A DNA stretch of 64,000 nucleotides, taken from assembly GCF_932526225.1 (NCBI RefSeq), contig NC_064034.1:10107387-10171386 (forward strand), read 5' to 3'. Positions 47,201 through 57,534 of this stretch are shown here, piece after piece. The notes beneath the pieces are model-generated. The model ran no database searches and was not told where the DNA came from. It saw nothing but the letters and a program-made list of their open reading frames with translations. The position numbers and the translations under genes were made by a program. Numbering within the stretch: the first letter of the stretch is position 1; every line of letters begins with the position of its first letter. The stretch comes from Nematostella vectensis (taxonomy: Eukaryota; Cnidaria; Anthozoa; Actiniaria; Edwardsiidae).

Positions 47201-50200
47201 TTGTTGCGCTTTCTTTGACTTTGAGCATGAAATATTAATGAATTATCAGATTAATAATTTTGTACACCAGAAAATGTAAAGTTACCTATATAATTGGCGT
47301 CATGTTAATGTACATTTTGACAAGCAAACAAACAACTTTTAATGATATTTAGAAGGTTCAGTGTTTATTAAAATGTCTAGTGTATTTACACGCCCAAAAA
47401 ATCGATTAATTTCTTATTCCGCCAAAACACACTTTTTGCTTCCTTAATGAGATTGCTGTTTAGGTAACTATACTACCGTCAAAAAGGGCCCCCGAATGGG
47501 GCGAGCGCTTGCGAGTCCGTTATTTTTATGTGAGACCGAGCATTTTTATACTTTTTAAATAATCGAGCAGCGAGCACATACAAAAATACAATGCGAGCCC
47601 GGCGGAAAAAATGGGCGAGCATGCGAGCATTTGCCGAAAACTGCGAGCACATCGAAATTTCGGGGGACCATTCGGTGGCCCTTCAAAAAGGCATTGGCAA
47701 ACGATGTCAATCTGTTATTGATAGCAAGCCACAGGGGAGGTAGATTGCATGACGACCAAGATCGTGGATCCTTCAAGTTTGCTTTTCCACTCTCGCAAAA
47801 CAGCGCGACTCGCGCACTTATCTCATTAACACATCGGTACCAATAGCAAACCAATTAAGCTTAATGCCTGCGCTTGCTTTTAATCTCTGCGCGATTGTTC
47901 AATAGTGTGTTCTTTATTTGCAAGCAAGCTCTTTTGAAACTCTTATCTTAAGTCTCAACGTCTCAACCATAGAAACCATTTAGGATTTGGCAAATTCTAT
48001 TTCTTTTCAAATGGTTTGTTTTCTCTACCTTGGTTCCAGAGCCTCGAACGTGTTTCTATTTCGCTGGCCACTAAATAGAGAGACGTTCGAGGCTCTGGGA
48101 CCAGGGTAGGGTTTTTCATATTTTGACGTTTTTTTAAAGTATTTTTTTAAATATTTTAACTAAGGCAAACATTCCTTGCGAGGTCTCTTAATATTTTAAT
48201 GGCGTTATGTTTTTTGCGTTGTTTATATGCTCTGCTTGCATAAAGCTACAGTAACTTTGTCAAACAGTTAATAGAATTTCCATAAATATTTACGCTACCT
48301 AACTTAGCAAAGTGTCGGTCTCTAGCCTCACAAAATTAATGAATGCGCGAGTTTTAAATGAGTTTTCTTTCCTTCCTCTTTTTCTCCTTTTCTAACGGTT
48401 TCCTTCCTTTTTTCTCCCTTTGCGCCGATTCTTGCCATATTTTGTCTTTGTACCGTCTCCATCCTGAGTCTCTTGTTTATTCTCACTCTTCACGCTTCAA
48501 GTCACTCGCCTCTATGCTCATGTTTCCCTTGTGGTAACTGACCACATGCAGTTTATTCTCACTCTTCACGCTTCAAGCCACTCGCCTCTATGCTCATGTT
48601 TCTATGGTAACTGACGACATGCAGTGTTCCCCTTCGTCATGCCCTGTGTTTCGCTCAAAGTCTTATCTCTTTCCTACGCCGTCAGTTTCAGCGTCCCAGC
48701 CCCCCCCCCTTTCTAAAGCTCGATTAAAGAGTCCTGGTCAGCCACACCTTTATAATTGTTTTTATACACGACAAGTGGAGGACAAATTATGAAATCTGAA
48801 ATAGCCAACTAAAAACAATGAATTTTTATACTATATTGACCAAGTTTAATCGAAAATATCGCATTAACCTCCTCAAATCAGCCGATGGAAATGGATGCTT
48901 TTTCTTACTTGGTATTTTGCTACGATCACAAAATGGCGGCTCACAGAAAACTCTTTAGCCCTCATACTACTCATGGATTTGTTTATTCCGACTGGCGGCC
49001 AAATGAGGCACTCAGCATGAGACCGAAAAACTCGAATGCTTCCTTCACCTGTTCGAGTAAAAGTGAATAAAGTACTTCAGTGTTTTGAATACGTCCCTAA
49101 CTTCCCACGACTGTCGCTTTTCGGCGATTATTTTCGAGCATCTTCCTCGTGAAGAATCAGCTGGTCTGGTTATAGGCGCCAAGTTGCCATAGTAACGCCT
49201 GTGTACGGCCCCGCGGTTTCCAAGGTTATGTAACGAATACGTAACCCGTAGTATTAATGTGTACTGGTTAGTGTTTATTCGAGGGGATAAATTTAAATCT
49301 AGACACCGGTTTCAACCTCCTTCTTTGGATTTCTAATGGTTATTCATTTCTTTACCGGTACTCGTTCTATATCTTGCTGTGTTGAGGGGAGAGAAGGTGC
49401 GAGAATTGCGTCAATTACATAAATTGTGTACATCCTTAGTGTAGCATTTTCCAAGTCTGTACGAACAGCACGAGGGGTTATGACCAAGCACAAAATCTCA
49501 CAAAATACTTATCAGCTGTCATCTTTTTCTTGTTCTAGCTAAGGATTTACTCTTTGGGGAAAAGACGATAAGAAGGCTTACTATTGTGTGTGTACCATGA
49601 GACCCGTGTTAGTGTTAGTATATTTGCTGAACATGAAAATAGAACCTTCGCTTATTTCTTTTGAGCATATTTGACGCGCACCGAATTTTTTGTTCTCGAA
49701 ATTCTCGGGGACTTATCGGATGTCAATCGTGGACGAAAACAAGTTATGAACAGCCGAGTAAGAAATGAAAGAAAAACAAAATGGCAAACGTTGGAAAAGT
49801 CGCGTTGTCCCTAAGTAAGCAAAATGAAATTATTATTTTTGGAAATCAATACTTGTCGGGTTACAAAAAACGCCTGCAGACAAAAAAACCTACGGATCTA
49901 GGAAGCGAGGTTTCGAAGATATCCCTCCTTATTGTAAAACCTACATTTGGGAGAGATGCTGTGCAAAAGTGTGTTGAGTCTCTAACGCTGTCTTTAGATG
50001 AGAATTCTGCATGATTATTCAGAACTGTCGTGTCGTGCCTTTGGCCATATTTACCTTGGGCTTTAGCTTAGTGCACAAGACGACCAATTGATAGTTAGAA
50101 ATACTCAGAACGTAATTGCATTAGCGATAGGAAATTTAATAAGACTAGTCAGATATCTCTCAATTTTGCCTTAATAACTCAGATATATGCACTTTTCTAA

Positions 50201-51146
50201 GTGTCTATTTTCTTACTATCTCAATTTTATCGCACGTCTAAAAACAGTGTTCCTTTTTTAATTGTGTAAAATCAACCGTGTAGTATGTTGAAAGCGTTTC
50301 GTGATATCACATGCTTTTCATGACTCAGGTTGAATTGGGATGCTTATTTGCAACTTATTATATTTTAACACAGTTCTTAAAATGATTATTGGCGAGTCTA
50401 GGTTTGCCGTCTAATGTTTGAAATGCGCAAGAAAGATAACGTTGGATACAGGTGGTACTGGCCGCGCTAGGCACAAAGCTATGCTAATACATCATCAACA
50501 AGGAATCGAAAATCATCCCGAAGATTTAGCAATGCGTCTGTTAAAACCGCTGCCGTTAAACTGTGACTATTAGCGTTCGTGTAGCAATCACTCGTAACTG
50601 TGGTCTTACCTTCGCCATCCGCGAGGAGCGATGATTTTCAAACATTGACCAAATCTTAGGCTTGTATCTTTGCCATAGAGACGCTTGCTCTACGTTATGT
50701 TGCCATTCACCGTAATTATGAAGGTCGTCATCGGATCCCTCGTCGTCCGACAGATCTACACCCTCAAAAAACTTGAGGTTTTCTTGTGCCTCCCTGTGCT
50801 GTGTGTAGTATGTCCAGCAGCACGGCTCCATTTGTTTCTCATCGATTCCCCAAAACATAAGCTCTTCTTGGAAAAGAGGCCCGCATACATCGTGAGGTGC
50901 ATGAAGTTTTCCAGTGCGATAGAAATTCATAATTTGTGCGAATACTCCGGGGTGTCTATCGAAGAAAAACTCGTTTTTCTCCGGATCATAATCTGGATTA
51001 TTGCGAGTAGATTCAACGGACCACGTAAGTCTCGTATCAGGAAAGTTACGGAGTGTGCTTCGAAACGTTTCATGCCGTACTCCGCCACAGTTGATAATAA
51101 TTATGTCTCTCCCAGTAGTGCGCTGTCCCTCGTCTGAATCACTCAT
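41212..51146 (-). CDS. Kv channel subunit C, Shaw/Kv3 type
   Basis: This is a plasma-membrane voltage-gated K+ channel alpha subunit. Exons are 51146-50610 (T1), 43771-42903 (S1 to S6) and 41827-41212 (tail), joined in phases 0 and 2, giving 673 residues. The start MSDSDEGQRTTGRD fits an ATG after an A-rich leader. T1 has HX5CX20CC and GPLFQEELMFWGIDE. S4 (about 283-296) holds R-R-R-K only. The filter TTVGYGD is at about 358-364. S6 reads LPISIIGSNF (390-399), with Ser in place of the second proline of PXP. The donor AGAAG|GTAAAAG overlaps an in-frame TAA, so an unspliced transcript would stop at residue 469. The tail exon opens from CCCCAG and continues the frame as ARRARSSLYAGG, rich in Ser, Asp and Glu. 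The tail exon is the least certain part. Confidence 0.85.
42075..42800. repeat. 58-60 bp minisatellite in intron 2 of Kv gene C
   Basis: About twelve units contain CACAGTGAGCCATGCACTAA and CACAAGCTGTACCTAGGGAC. The array ends about 100 bases from the S6 exon donor at 42902. Confidence 0.95.
44125..44214. repeat. Dispersed repeat of about 90 bp, copy in Kv C intron 1
   Basis: It contains CCGCCATTTTGTCATCTGAT and AAAGCATCCATTTCAATCGG. A related copy is at about 33560-33640, and an inverted one at 48875-48960. Confidence 0.7.
47486..47681. mobile_element. Foldback-like element with GGGCCCCCGAATGG ends
   Basis: GGGCCCCCGAATGG at the left is matched by CCATTCGGTGGCCC at the right. The flanking AAAAA also recurs outside as TTCAAAAAGG. 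The interior is rich in GCGAGC repeats. Confidence 0.6.
48025..48109. mobile_element. 85-bp foldback element, copy 2
   Basis: CTACCTTGGTTCCAGAGCCT pairs with AGGCTCTGGGACCAGGGTAG. It is the same family as 36583-36663, with an unrelated loop. Confidence 0.85.
48475..48622. repeat. Tandem duplication of about 70 bp
   Basis: Two units share TTTATTCTCACTCTTCACGC, CACTCGCCTCTATGCTCATG and GGTAACTGACNACATGCAGT. Confidence 0.85.
48875..48960. repeat. Dispersed repeat of about 90 bp, inverted copy
   Basis: AATCAGCCGATGGAAATGGA and CACAAAATGGCGGCTCACAG are the reverse complement of the blocks at 44125-44214. The T-rich spacer between them is also comparable. Confidence 0.7.
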
Positions 51147-54100
51147 TTTTTACTGTTGCGCTTCCACTTCCACATATTCCATTGGCAAATCCTCAGTTTT
51201 CGGTGCTATAGCCTGTGCTTGGTCTGACTATATAGCGATTCAGGCGACGTGGATTGAGGTTTAAATCCTATCGCTCACTTGTCCGCTGCCACATGCTCGT
51301 CCGTATTTAGGACTTTTCCGCTGCTAAAGTCTCGACTACCTCGCTGTATTTACACAAAACTGAAAAAAAGAAAAGAAGAAACGAAAAATCTGCTTCCACG
51401 CCGTCTCAAAACACACCAAACCTCTTAACAGGATCTGAGGATGGTTAATAACGGAGAAATTGAATAATGCTGTTCAGCCGAGTGTATGTTGTCCGCTTGA
51501 GACTTACTGTGACTCGAATCAGCATTTCAGTTGACCATTACTAGGCAGCAAGAAAAGTCCACCTGCGGTCCCATGAATATTCAGGACCCACAAGCCGATT
51601 GGCAATTAGATTCGCAATAAAAACGCGCCTTTTCCATTCCACCCTTTAGTCATTTTGGTAAACTCTGAATAGATGGCATTCAAGTGCTGTCAGCCTGTGG
51701 ACCAATCAGCGAGCGTGTTGCTTTTTATTTATATTTCAATAGAAACATACGTGTCTCTGATTGGCTCATTCTTCTGGCAAATTCAAATGAAATTCTTCAC
51801 CTTTCGTTCGAATACGAATATGGAAATCGCGCCGTAGAAACCTAGTTAAAGTAAATAAACACAATTCGAGCATCAAAATGGGAATATTGCCTGCGGTACT
51901 TGTAACGTTCAGAATACAAAAAATCTCGTAAAATTCTCATGATTTCGAAAAGCTTTTGAGTAAAACTCCATTTCTCCATAAAGCTTTTGAGATAAACTTT
52001 TTTTCTTTCTATTTTACCATTAAAGAGCTTAAATAGGAAAAAAGGGCAACAACAATAATTCATCAGTTTTCGACACCTTCGCTATCGAATGGCGGTAAGT
52101 TTAGGAGCGATCCGAGAGAAATTCTTCCTTTTTTATTTATTCAACAGTCCTAATCAGTTTCTAGCTTTGCTCCATTCTTTTATTGCTTGAAGTTTGTTAA
52201 ATCGTTTTCGGAAATGACAACTTAAACCGAAACTGCGATAAGGAACCTAGAGATGGGCGATCAGTCTTAGTTTTTCTCGTAATGAATTTGTTTGCTGATA
52301 TAAACAACCAGTCCGCCGTCTTGTCTCCTTGGTAACGGGCAGCTGTGTTTGAGTTGTCATAGATACGCTAGTATGGTGTGATCAGGCGACTTTAGCTCTT
52401 ACCGAAGTTGTTAAGGGGTAATTTTGTATGTGTTTTATTTTTCTTTGCTGTGTCATATATTGCCTGATATATCGAAAACTAACTTTTGCGTTTTCTTTTT
52501 CAATTAGTCTTCTTCCTCGATTTTATTTTCTAGCTTTGACCTCTGGTGCTTGACTTGTTGACAGACTTTCTTCTACTGTAATAACCCCGTTCTATTTATT
52601 CAATTTATTACTAAACTCTGCCACACATAACAGCCATCGTTTCATGTATTCTGCATTCACGGTTGTGTTTATCACTGAAAGAGACTAGTCGCTCAGTTTA
52701 CTGCTGGTCAAATATCTAATCCCCGACTATTTCTTCTCTTATACTTGGGATGTAATACAAAACAAATATTCTTCAAACGAAAATTGCTTTTACAAGTCGT
52801 ATCCCCTTATTTACTCAAATGACGGTCAAACATTTACGATAGCAATGAAAGGAAACGGGTTTTAAATCAATAAATTGAGTTGTATTGCCGCCTTTTCTAA
52901 TGTTGAAAATATACCATTTGGTTATACTAAAAACCATTATCGGACTGACGTCACAGATTACATAAGAGCCGTTCATTATTGTGTCAAATTACGCTCGTGT
53001 ATTTACCAAAGAGTCTCGTTCAGCTTGCCAAGCTCTTGAAAGATTGTGCAACTTTTTAAAAATTCGGTTCCTCTTCACTCACCTTTTTCTTTAGTAAATT
53101 TCTTTAATATCATATTTTCTATTTTCGGGGGTGGGGGGAAGGGGCGAGACCAGTTTTCTCCATTTGTGCACTTGAGTGCCATTTTGAGTTCATTTGAGCA
53201 AATATGATTTCCGCCTCATGCTGACATTGTTAACTTCACTCGCTTGGTTACGGGTTACGGGACGCTATTATGAGTCGATGATTCTTTTTTTTACCAAAGC
53301 GTTGAATTTTGCTTCTTTTGCCTATTGGTGGCCACGTGAAAAAGATCTCCATGACACGCGTTAAAAGTCCTTAATCACGTGATAGAAGTCTTTGATGCTC
53401 TAGAGGCGCTGGGGAGGGCCCATAAGGATATCCCTGATTATGGCTCGAGACAAAGGGGTTAAAAGATGAGACCCTTGCGACTACTTGAGGTGTCATTCCT
53501 TGAAAACGAAAACAGAACGATTAACCTAAAGAGATTCTCGGTTGCTTGGCGCGTGTTGCGTCAAACGCGCGCTATTTATTGCACTTCAACTACGACATTA
53601 CGTTGTTGTTTATCATTACTCTAATTGAGCATTTGACTTAAAACCTGTTCAGTTAACGATTATCTACAAGTATTGAATGCGTACAAGTGGGTTCTTGTTT
53701 GTTCTGCTTTTTATTTCTTCTTTATTCCCCTATCGTTTTGCTCCTCTTTATTCTCTAAAGTGTAGTAACAAACATGGAAATAATCGAGCGTAGTGTTCCT
53801 CGCGCACCGCTCCTTGACTTTATTCGCGCGCTTTTATATTTATATACTTGAAACTTTTGTTTGATACCAATCTCTTTTCAGCTGCTACTATGAAAGTTAC
53901 GATATGGAAAATGGCCTGTCTTGTCCCCAGTCTTGGCTCTGTTAAAAAAAACGCGGCGCGAAAAGGACCACGGGAAGGCGAACCAGCTTTTGTGACGGTC
54001 CAGCATGCATTGCGTTTTCATTGTCTTCCTTCTCATTGTCCGTGAACCTTTGCGCGCCATCTTCTCCGCACACGATCACGACTGGGAACGGGTCAGGATC

Positions 54101-54619
54101 TGCGCACGAGCCCGCGCTATTTTCACAAAATGCATTAATTAGCTCACACGCTCACAAGAATCTTCGTATACGAAGAAGGTAGGCCTTTCAGGAAGAAGAG
54201 AAATTATATATGCTTTGCTTAGATACTGAGTACTCCTCTTGGAGAAAGCTTTTAGTATGACCATTTAAGGCCCCATTCCAATCCTAGCTAATCGCACGTT
54301 TCAATATCCGTTTTCAATATATTGCATATTAAAAGAGATAAATAAGCTAGCTACAATAGATTTAGTACTGTGTTCTAGCAAAAAGCCAGCTAAAATATTA
54401 ACCTGTTATCAAAGGATTTCGATAATACGCTTCCTATTAATTCTTAAACTCGCAATTTTCATAAAGATTTAATAAGCCAGTAAATGGCGCCAAAACGATT
54501 AGTGTCTTTACGTAGTTGCGTGAGTGTGGCTTGTAAAAGACAATCATTACATTACACAAAGAACATTGGAATTGAGGGGGAAGGTCATAACATTAGTTGT
54601 CTTATTTTATTTAAAAGTA
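51147..54619. other. Upstream region of Kv gene C
   Basis: It should include the C promoter. GC-poor with only short frames; no repeat structure stood out by eye. Confidence 0.45.
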
Positions 54620-54775
54620 AGGGGGGGGGGAGCTGCAGGGGGTTCTCAATAGACGTGCTATTCGTAGACAAAACTATAAAGCATAAACGTCCCGTGGAGG
54701 TAAGGCATAAAAAAATCTCTTTTTTTTGTGAGATAAGGCATAAAAAAATCTCTTTTTGTTTTTTTCTTGGGCGGT
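54620..54775. repeat. Dispersed repeat starting in a G run, copy 2
   Basis: GGGGGGGGG, then TCAATAGACGTGCTATTCGT and GTAGACAAAACTATAAAGCA, then two copies of GGCATAAAAAAATCTCTTTT. It matches 3020-3215 in order. Confidence 0.65.
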
Positions 54776-55194
54776 ACGTTTTTATCGGAAAACTACAATT
54801 TTATATTTTACTTAACTTCTTCTTACTTCTACCGATCATTCCTATGAGCGCAAGCAAAAATGACTACCAAAAACTCTAATAAGACTTCTTCAGGGGTTTG
54901 CCTTTTGGTATTTATAAAATGTTCCAGATGCACATATGACGTCACAGCGTGTCATGAACAAAAATGTACGCTACGAGACGCAGTTTGCTTTATACAACAA
55001 TTCAAAAGTTTTCTTACGTTAAAATCTAGTTTTGGGGAGCTCGCGCGCATGACACCAAGAGTGCGTGTGCCCTCTAATATAACATGGGCCATTGACCAAT
55101 TAGGGTCGGCGATTAACGGGTGTTGTTGTTGATCGTCCTTGTCAACCATACAGCTTAGCTATCACAAAACGTCCCACACTACTAGAAAACAGGA

Positions 55195-55905
55195 GACAGT
55201 GTCCTTTGAATGCCATGATAGCAAGAGCTGTCATGCTTATGCTATTATAGCTAGAGCTGTCATTTGTAGCTATCGTAGGTAAAGCTGTCATTTGTAGCTA
55301 TCGTAGCTAGAGCTGTCATTTGTATGCTATCAGAAGCAGAGCTGTCAATTGTATGCTATCGTAGCTAGAGCTGTCATTTGTATGCTATCGTAGCTAGAAC
55401 TGTCATTTCTATGCTATAATAGCTAGAGCTGTCATTCTTATGCTATTATAGCAAGAGCTGTCATTTATCGTAGCTAGAGCTTATTCCCATGCTATCATAG
55501 CTAGAGCTGTCACTCTTATGCTATCGCAGCTAGAGCTGTCATTCTTATGCTATTATAGAAAGAGCTGTCATTTGTATGCTATCGTAGCAAGAGCTGTCAT
55601 TTATTGTTTGCTATCATAGCTAGAGCTGTCACTCTTATGCTATCGCAGCTAGAGCTGTCATTCTTATGCTAATATAGAAAGAGCTGTCATTTGTATGCTA
55701 TCGCAGCTAGAGCTGTCATTTATTGTATGCTATCATAGCTAGAGCTGTCATTCTTATGCTATTATAGAAAGAGCTGTCATCTGTATGCTATTATAGCAAG
55801 AGCTGTCATTTATTGTATGCTATCATAGCAAGAGCTGTCATTTGTATGCTATCGCAGCTAGAACTGTCATTCTTATGCTATTATAGAAAGAGCTGTCATT
55901 CTTAT
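55195..55905. repeat. 29-30 bp minisatellite next to the end of Kv gene D
   Basis: About 24 units resemble GCTAGAGCTGTCATTTGTAT plus GCTATCGTA, with variants. The array ends about 35 bases from the stop codon of Kv gene D and so probably lies in its 3-prime UTR or just beyond. Confidence 0.95.
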
Positions 55906-55938
55906 GTAACCTACCTAGCTGCTTTTTTTAGTATGCCA

Positions 55939-57504
55939 CTAGCTGGCTGTTCCGTTTTGCATTGTTCTTTCCCTCGTCCTTGAATTACCATTCTCTTTGC
56001 TATGTTGCGCATGGCTATTCTCGAACATCAGTCCCTGATCGCTATATCTCTTTTTACTCTCCCTAGCGAGTGAGTGCATTTCATCCGGGGCTTTCAAATA
56101 CGTCGCGCTCAAAGACGGTGTCAAATAGGGTGACTTGGACTTTGCTCGCGGCGGACACCCTGTGCTGTCTTCTGGACACTGCTGGACACGTGACCGGAAG
56201 CTATGACTGCTTCTTGGCCGAGGAGAGCTGGATCTAGGCGAGAGAGGCCTTTTGGGGTCTAATGTTTTTAGTTCGATTGAGGATTTCGATCGCGAGGTTG
56301 ATGAATTACTGCGCTTCGATTTTCTGTTCGACGTACGACTATCGCGTACAGACTCCATGCTTAATCCCAAGGGGTTCCTACCGCAAGGTTTGACAGTCTC
56401 TTCGATAATCTCCTCGCTCTCGTGAGTGCTGTTTATCAGCGTAAAATTCCGCGGTAGCTTTTCTGGTGCTGCGTCCAGAGATTCCGGAGTTCTTGCGCCT
56501 TTCTGTTCCTCTAATTCCTCCTCGCGGCTATTCTCGCGTGTTGTCGGGAGAGTGACTTTATTTCGCGTCGTCTGCCCCCCGATGTACACGTCTCCCCTCG
56601 CGAACATAGTGTTCCTCGATCTACGATGATATCTCCTGTAATTGCGCTGGAACTCAAGATCGTCCTCGTCTACCGCGTCTTGTGGTATCGGCACCGTGAT
56701 CGACTCGTCACGATCTCGCTCCGTGCTCGACTGGGACGTCCCCTGTAAGAATGCCAGTCTATTTGCGTCTCCCATAATTAAGCGACGCTTCTTTCTCGGT
56801 AGATTAAGCCTTGCTTGCGCATGCTCGTAATAAGTAGAGAAGTTATTCCCGATAACCGACACAGGAAGGCCGATAATCAATACCCCGCAAATGGCGCACA
56901 GACTGCCGATAATCTGACCCGAAAGTGTCTTGGGTGACATGTCACCGTACCCTACAGTTGTCATGGTGATGATTGCCCACCAAAAGGATTGTGGGATGCT
57001 TGTAAAGTTTACACTGTTTCCTTTCACGTCCTTTTCCAAGTCGTAAATGACGCTCGAAAATAACACAACGGGGATAAGAAGGATGATAACGAGAAGCAGT
57101 AACTCGCGGAAACTCGCTTTCAGTGACTGCACGATTATCTGTAACCCGCTTGTGAAGCGAAAGAACCGGAACGCGCGGAACAGACGGATTAAGCGGACAG
57201 AACGGAGAAAATCAAGCTGGGATGCAACATTTCCTTGGTTTGTTGCTTCCATGATAAATTTATAGTAGTAAGGCAACAGGGAGATTATATCAATCCATGT
57301 CATGACTTGCTTGAAAAAGCGCAATTTTTCCGGGCAAAATAGAATGCGAATAAAAAGCTCTAAAGTGAACCAGGTACAGAAGATGTATTCCATGTATCGC
57401 GTGGCGTTCTTCATTGTAGTACTCTTTTTGACTTCTTGTAACGAGCTCGCGCACATTAGTAGGATGGACAAGATGATCATCAATAACGAGAACATGGCGA
57501 ATAT
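55939..57504 (-). CDS. Kv channel subunit D, Shaw/Kv3 type (5-prime part outside window)
   Basis: One exon runs from an AG acceptor at 57505-57506 in phase 0 to TAG at 55939-55941, giving 521 residues from S1 to the C-terminus. By analogy with the three neighbours, a T1 exon should lie upstream; none is found up to 64000. Residue numbers are from the exon start. S1 is 1-20. The S1-S2 loop has an NAT sequon. S4 (101-116) is the richest here with six arginines. The filter TTVGYGD is at 182-188. S6 reads LPVSVIGNNF (213-222), with Ser instead of the second proline of PXP. HAQARLNLPRKKRR after S6 closely resembles Shaw. The tail of about 290 residues is Ser/Arg-rich and ends NGTAS. The gene is intron-free after S1, unlike A, B and C. 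Confidence 0.9.
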   Translation of the reverse strand: MFAMFSLLMIILSILLMCASSLQEVKKSTTMKNATRYMEYIFCTWFTLELFIRILFCPEKLRFFKQVMTWIDIISLLPYYYKFIMEATNQGNVASQLDFLRSVRLIRLFRAFRFFRFTSGLQIIVQSLKASFRELLLLVIILLIPVVLFSSVIYDLEKDVKGNSVNFTSIPQSFWWAIITMTTVGYGDMSPKTLSGQIIGSLCAICGVLIIGLPVSVIGNNFSTYYEHAQARLNLPRKKRRLIMGDANRLAFLQGTSQSSTERDRDESITVPIPQDAVDEDDLEFQRNYRRYHRRSRNTMFARGDVYIGGQTTRNKVTLPTTRENSREEELEEQKGARTPESLDAAPEKLPRNFTLINSTHESEEIIEETVKPCGRNPLGLSMESVRDSRTSNRKSKRSNSSTSRSKSSIELKTLDPKRPLSPRSSSPRPRSSHSFRSRVQQCPEDSTGCPPRAKSKSPYLTPSLSATYLKAPDEMHSLARESKKRYSDQGLMFENSHAQHSKENGNSRTRERTMQNGTAS

Positions 57505-57534
57505 CTGAAAATAAAACACGAATTAGTGCATCAG

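Larger units (their letters stand above)
44215..50609. other. Kv C intron 1, unannotated parts
   Basis: A 6.8-kb intron holding the foldback elements and dispersed repeats listed separately. A plus-strand frame of 77 codons at 49781-50014 has a good start context (AAAATGG) but no recognised domain, so no gene is called. Confidence 0.5.

Noticed and set aside
49781-50014. 77-codon plus-strand frame with good start context
   Set aside because: No recognised domain, no splice partners, and it lies in the intron of a minus-strand gene. Transcript data would be needed to revive it.
54484-55132. Plus-strand frames of 131 and 90 codons
   Set aside because: The first overlaps a dispersed G-run repeat also present at 3.0 kb; neither resembles a known protein.
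55195-55905. Regular repeats considered as a CRISPR array
   Set aside because: The repeats are directly contiguous and variable without unique spacers, and the genome is eukaryotic.
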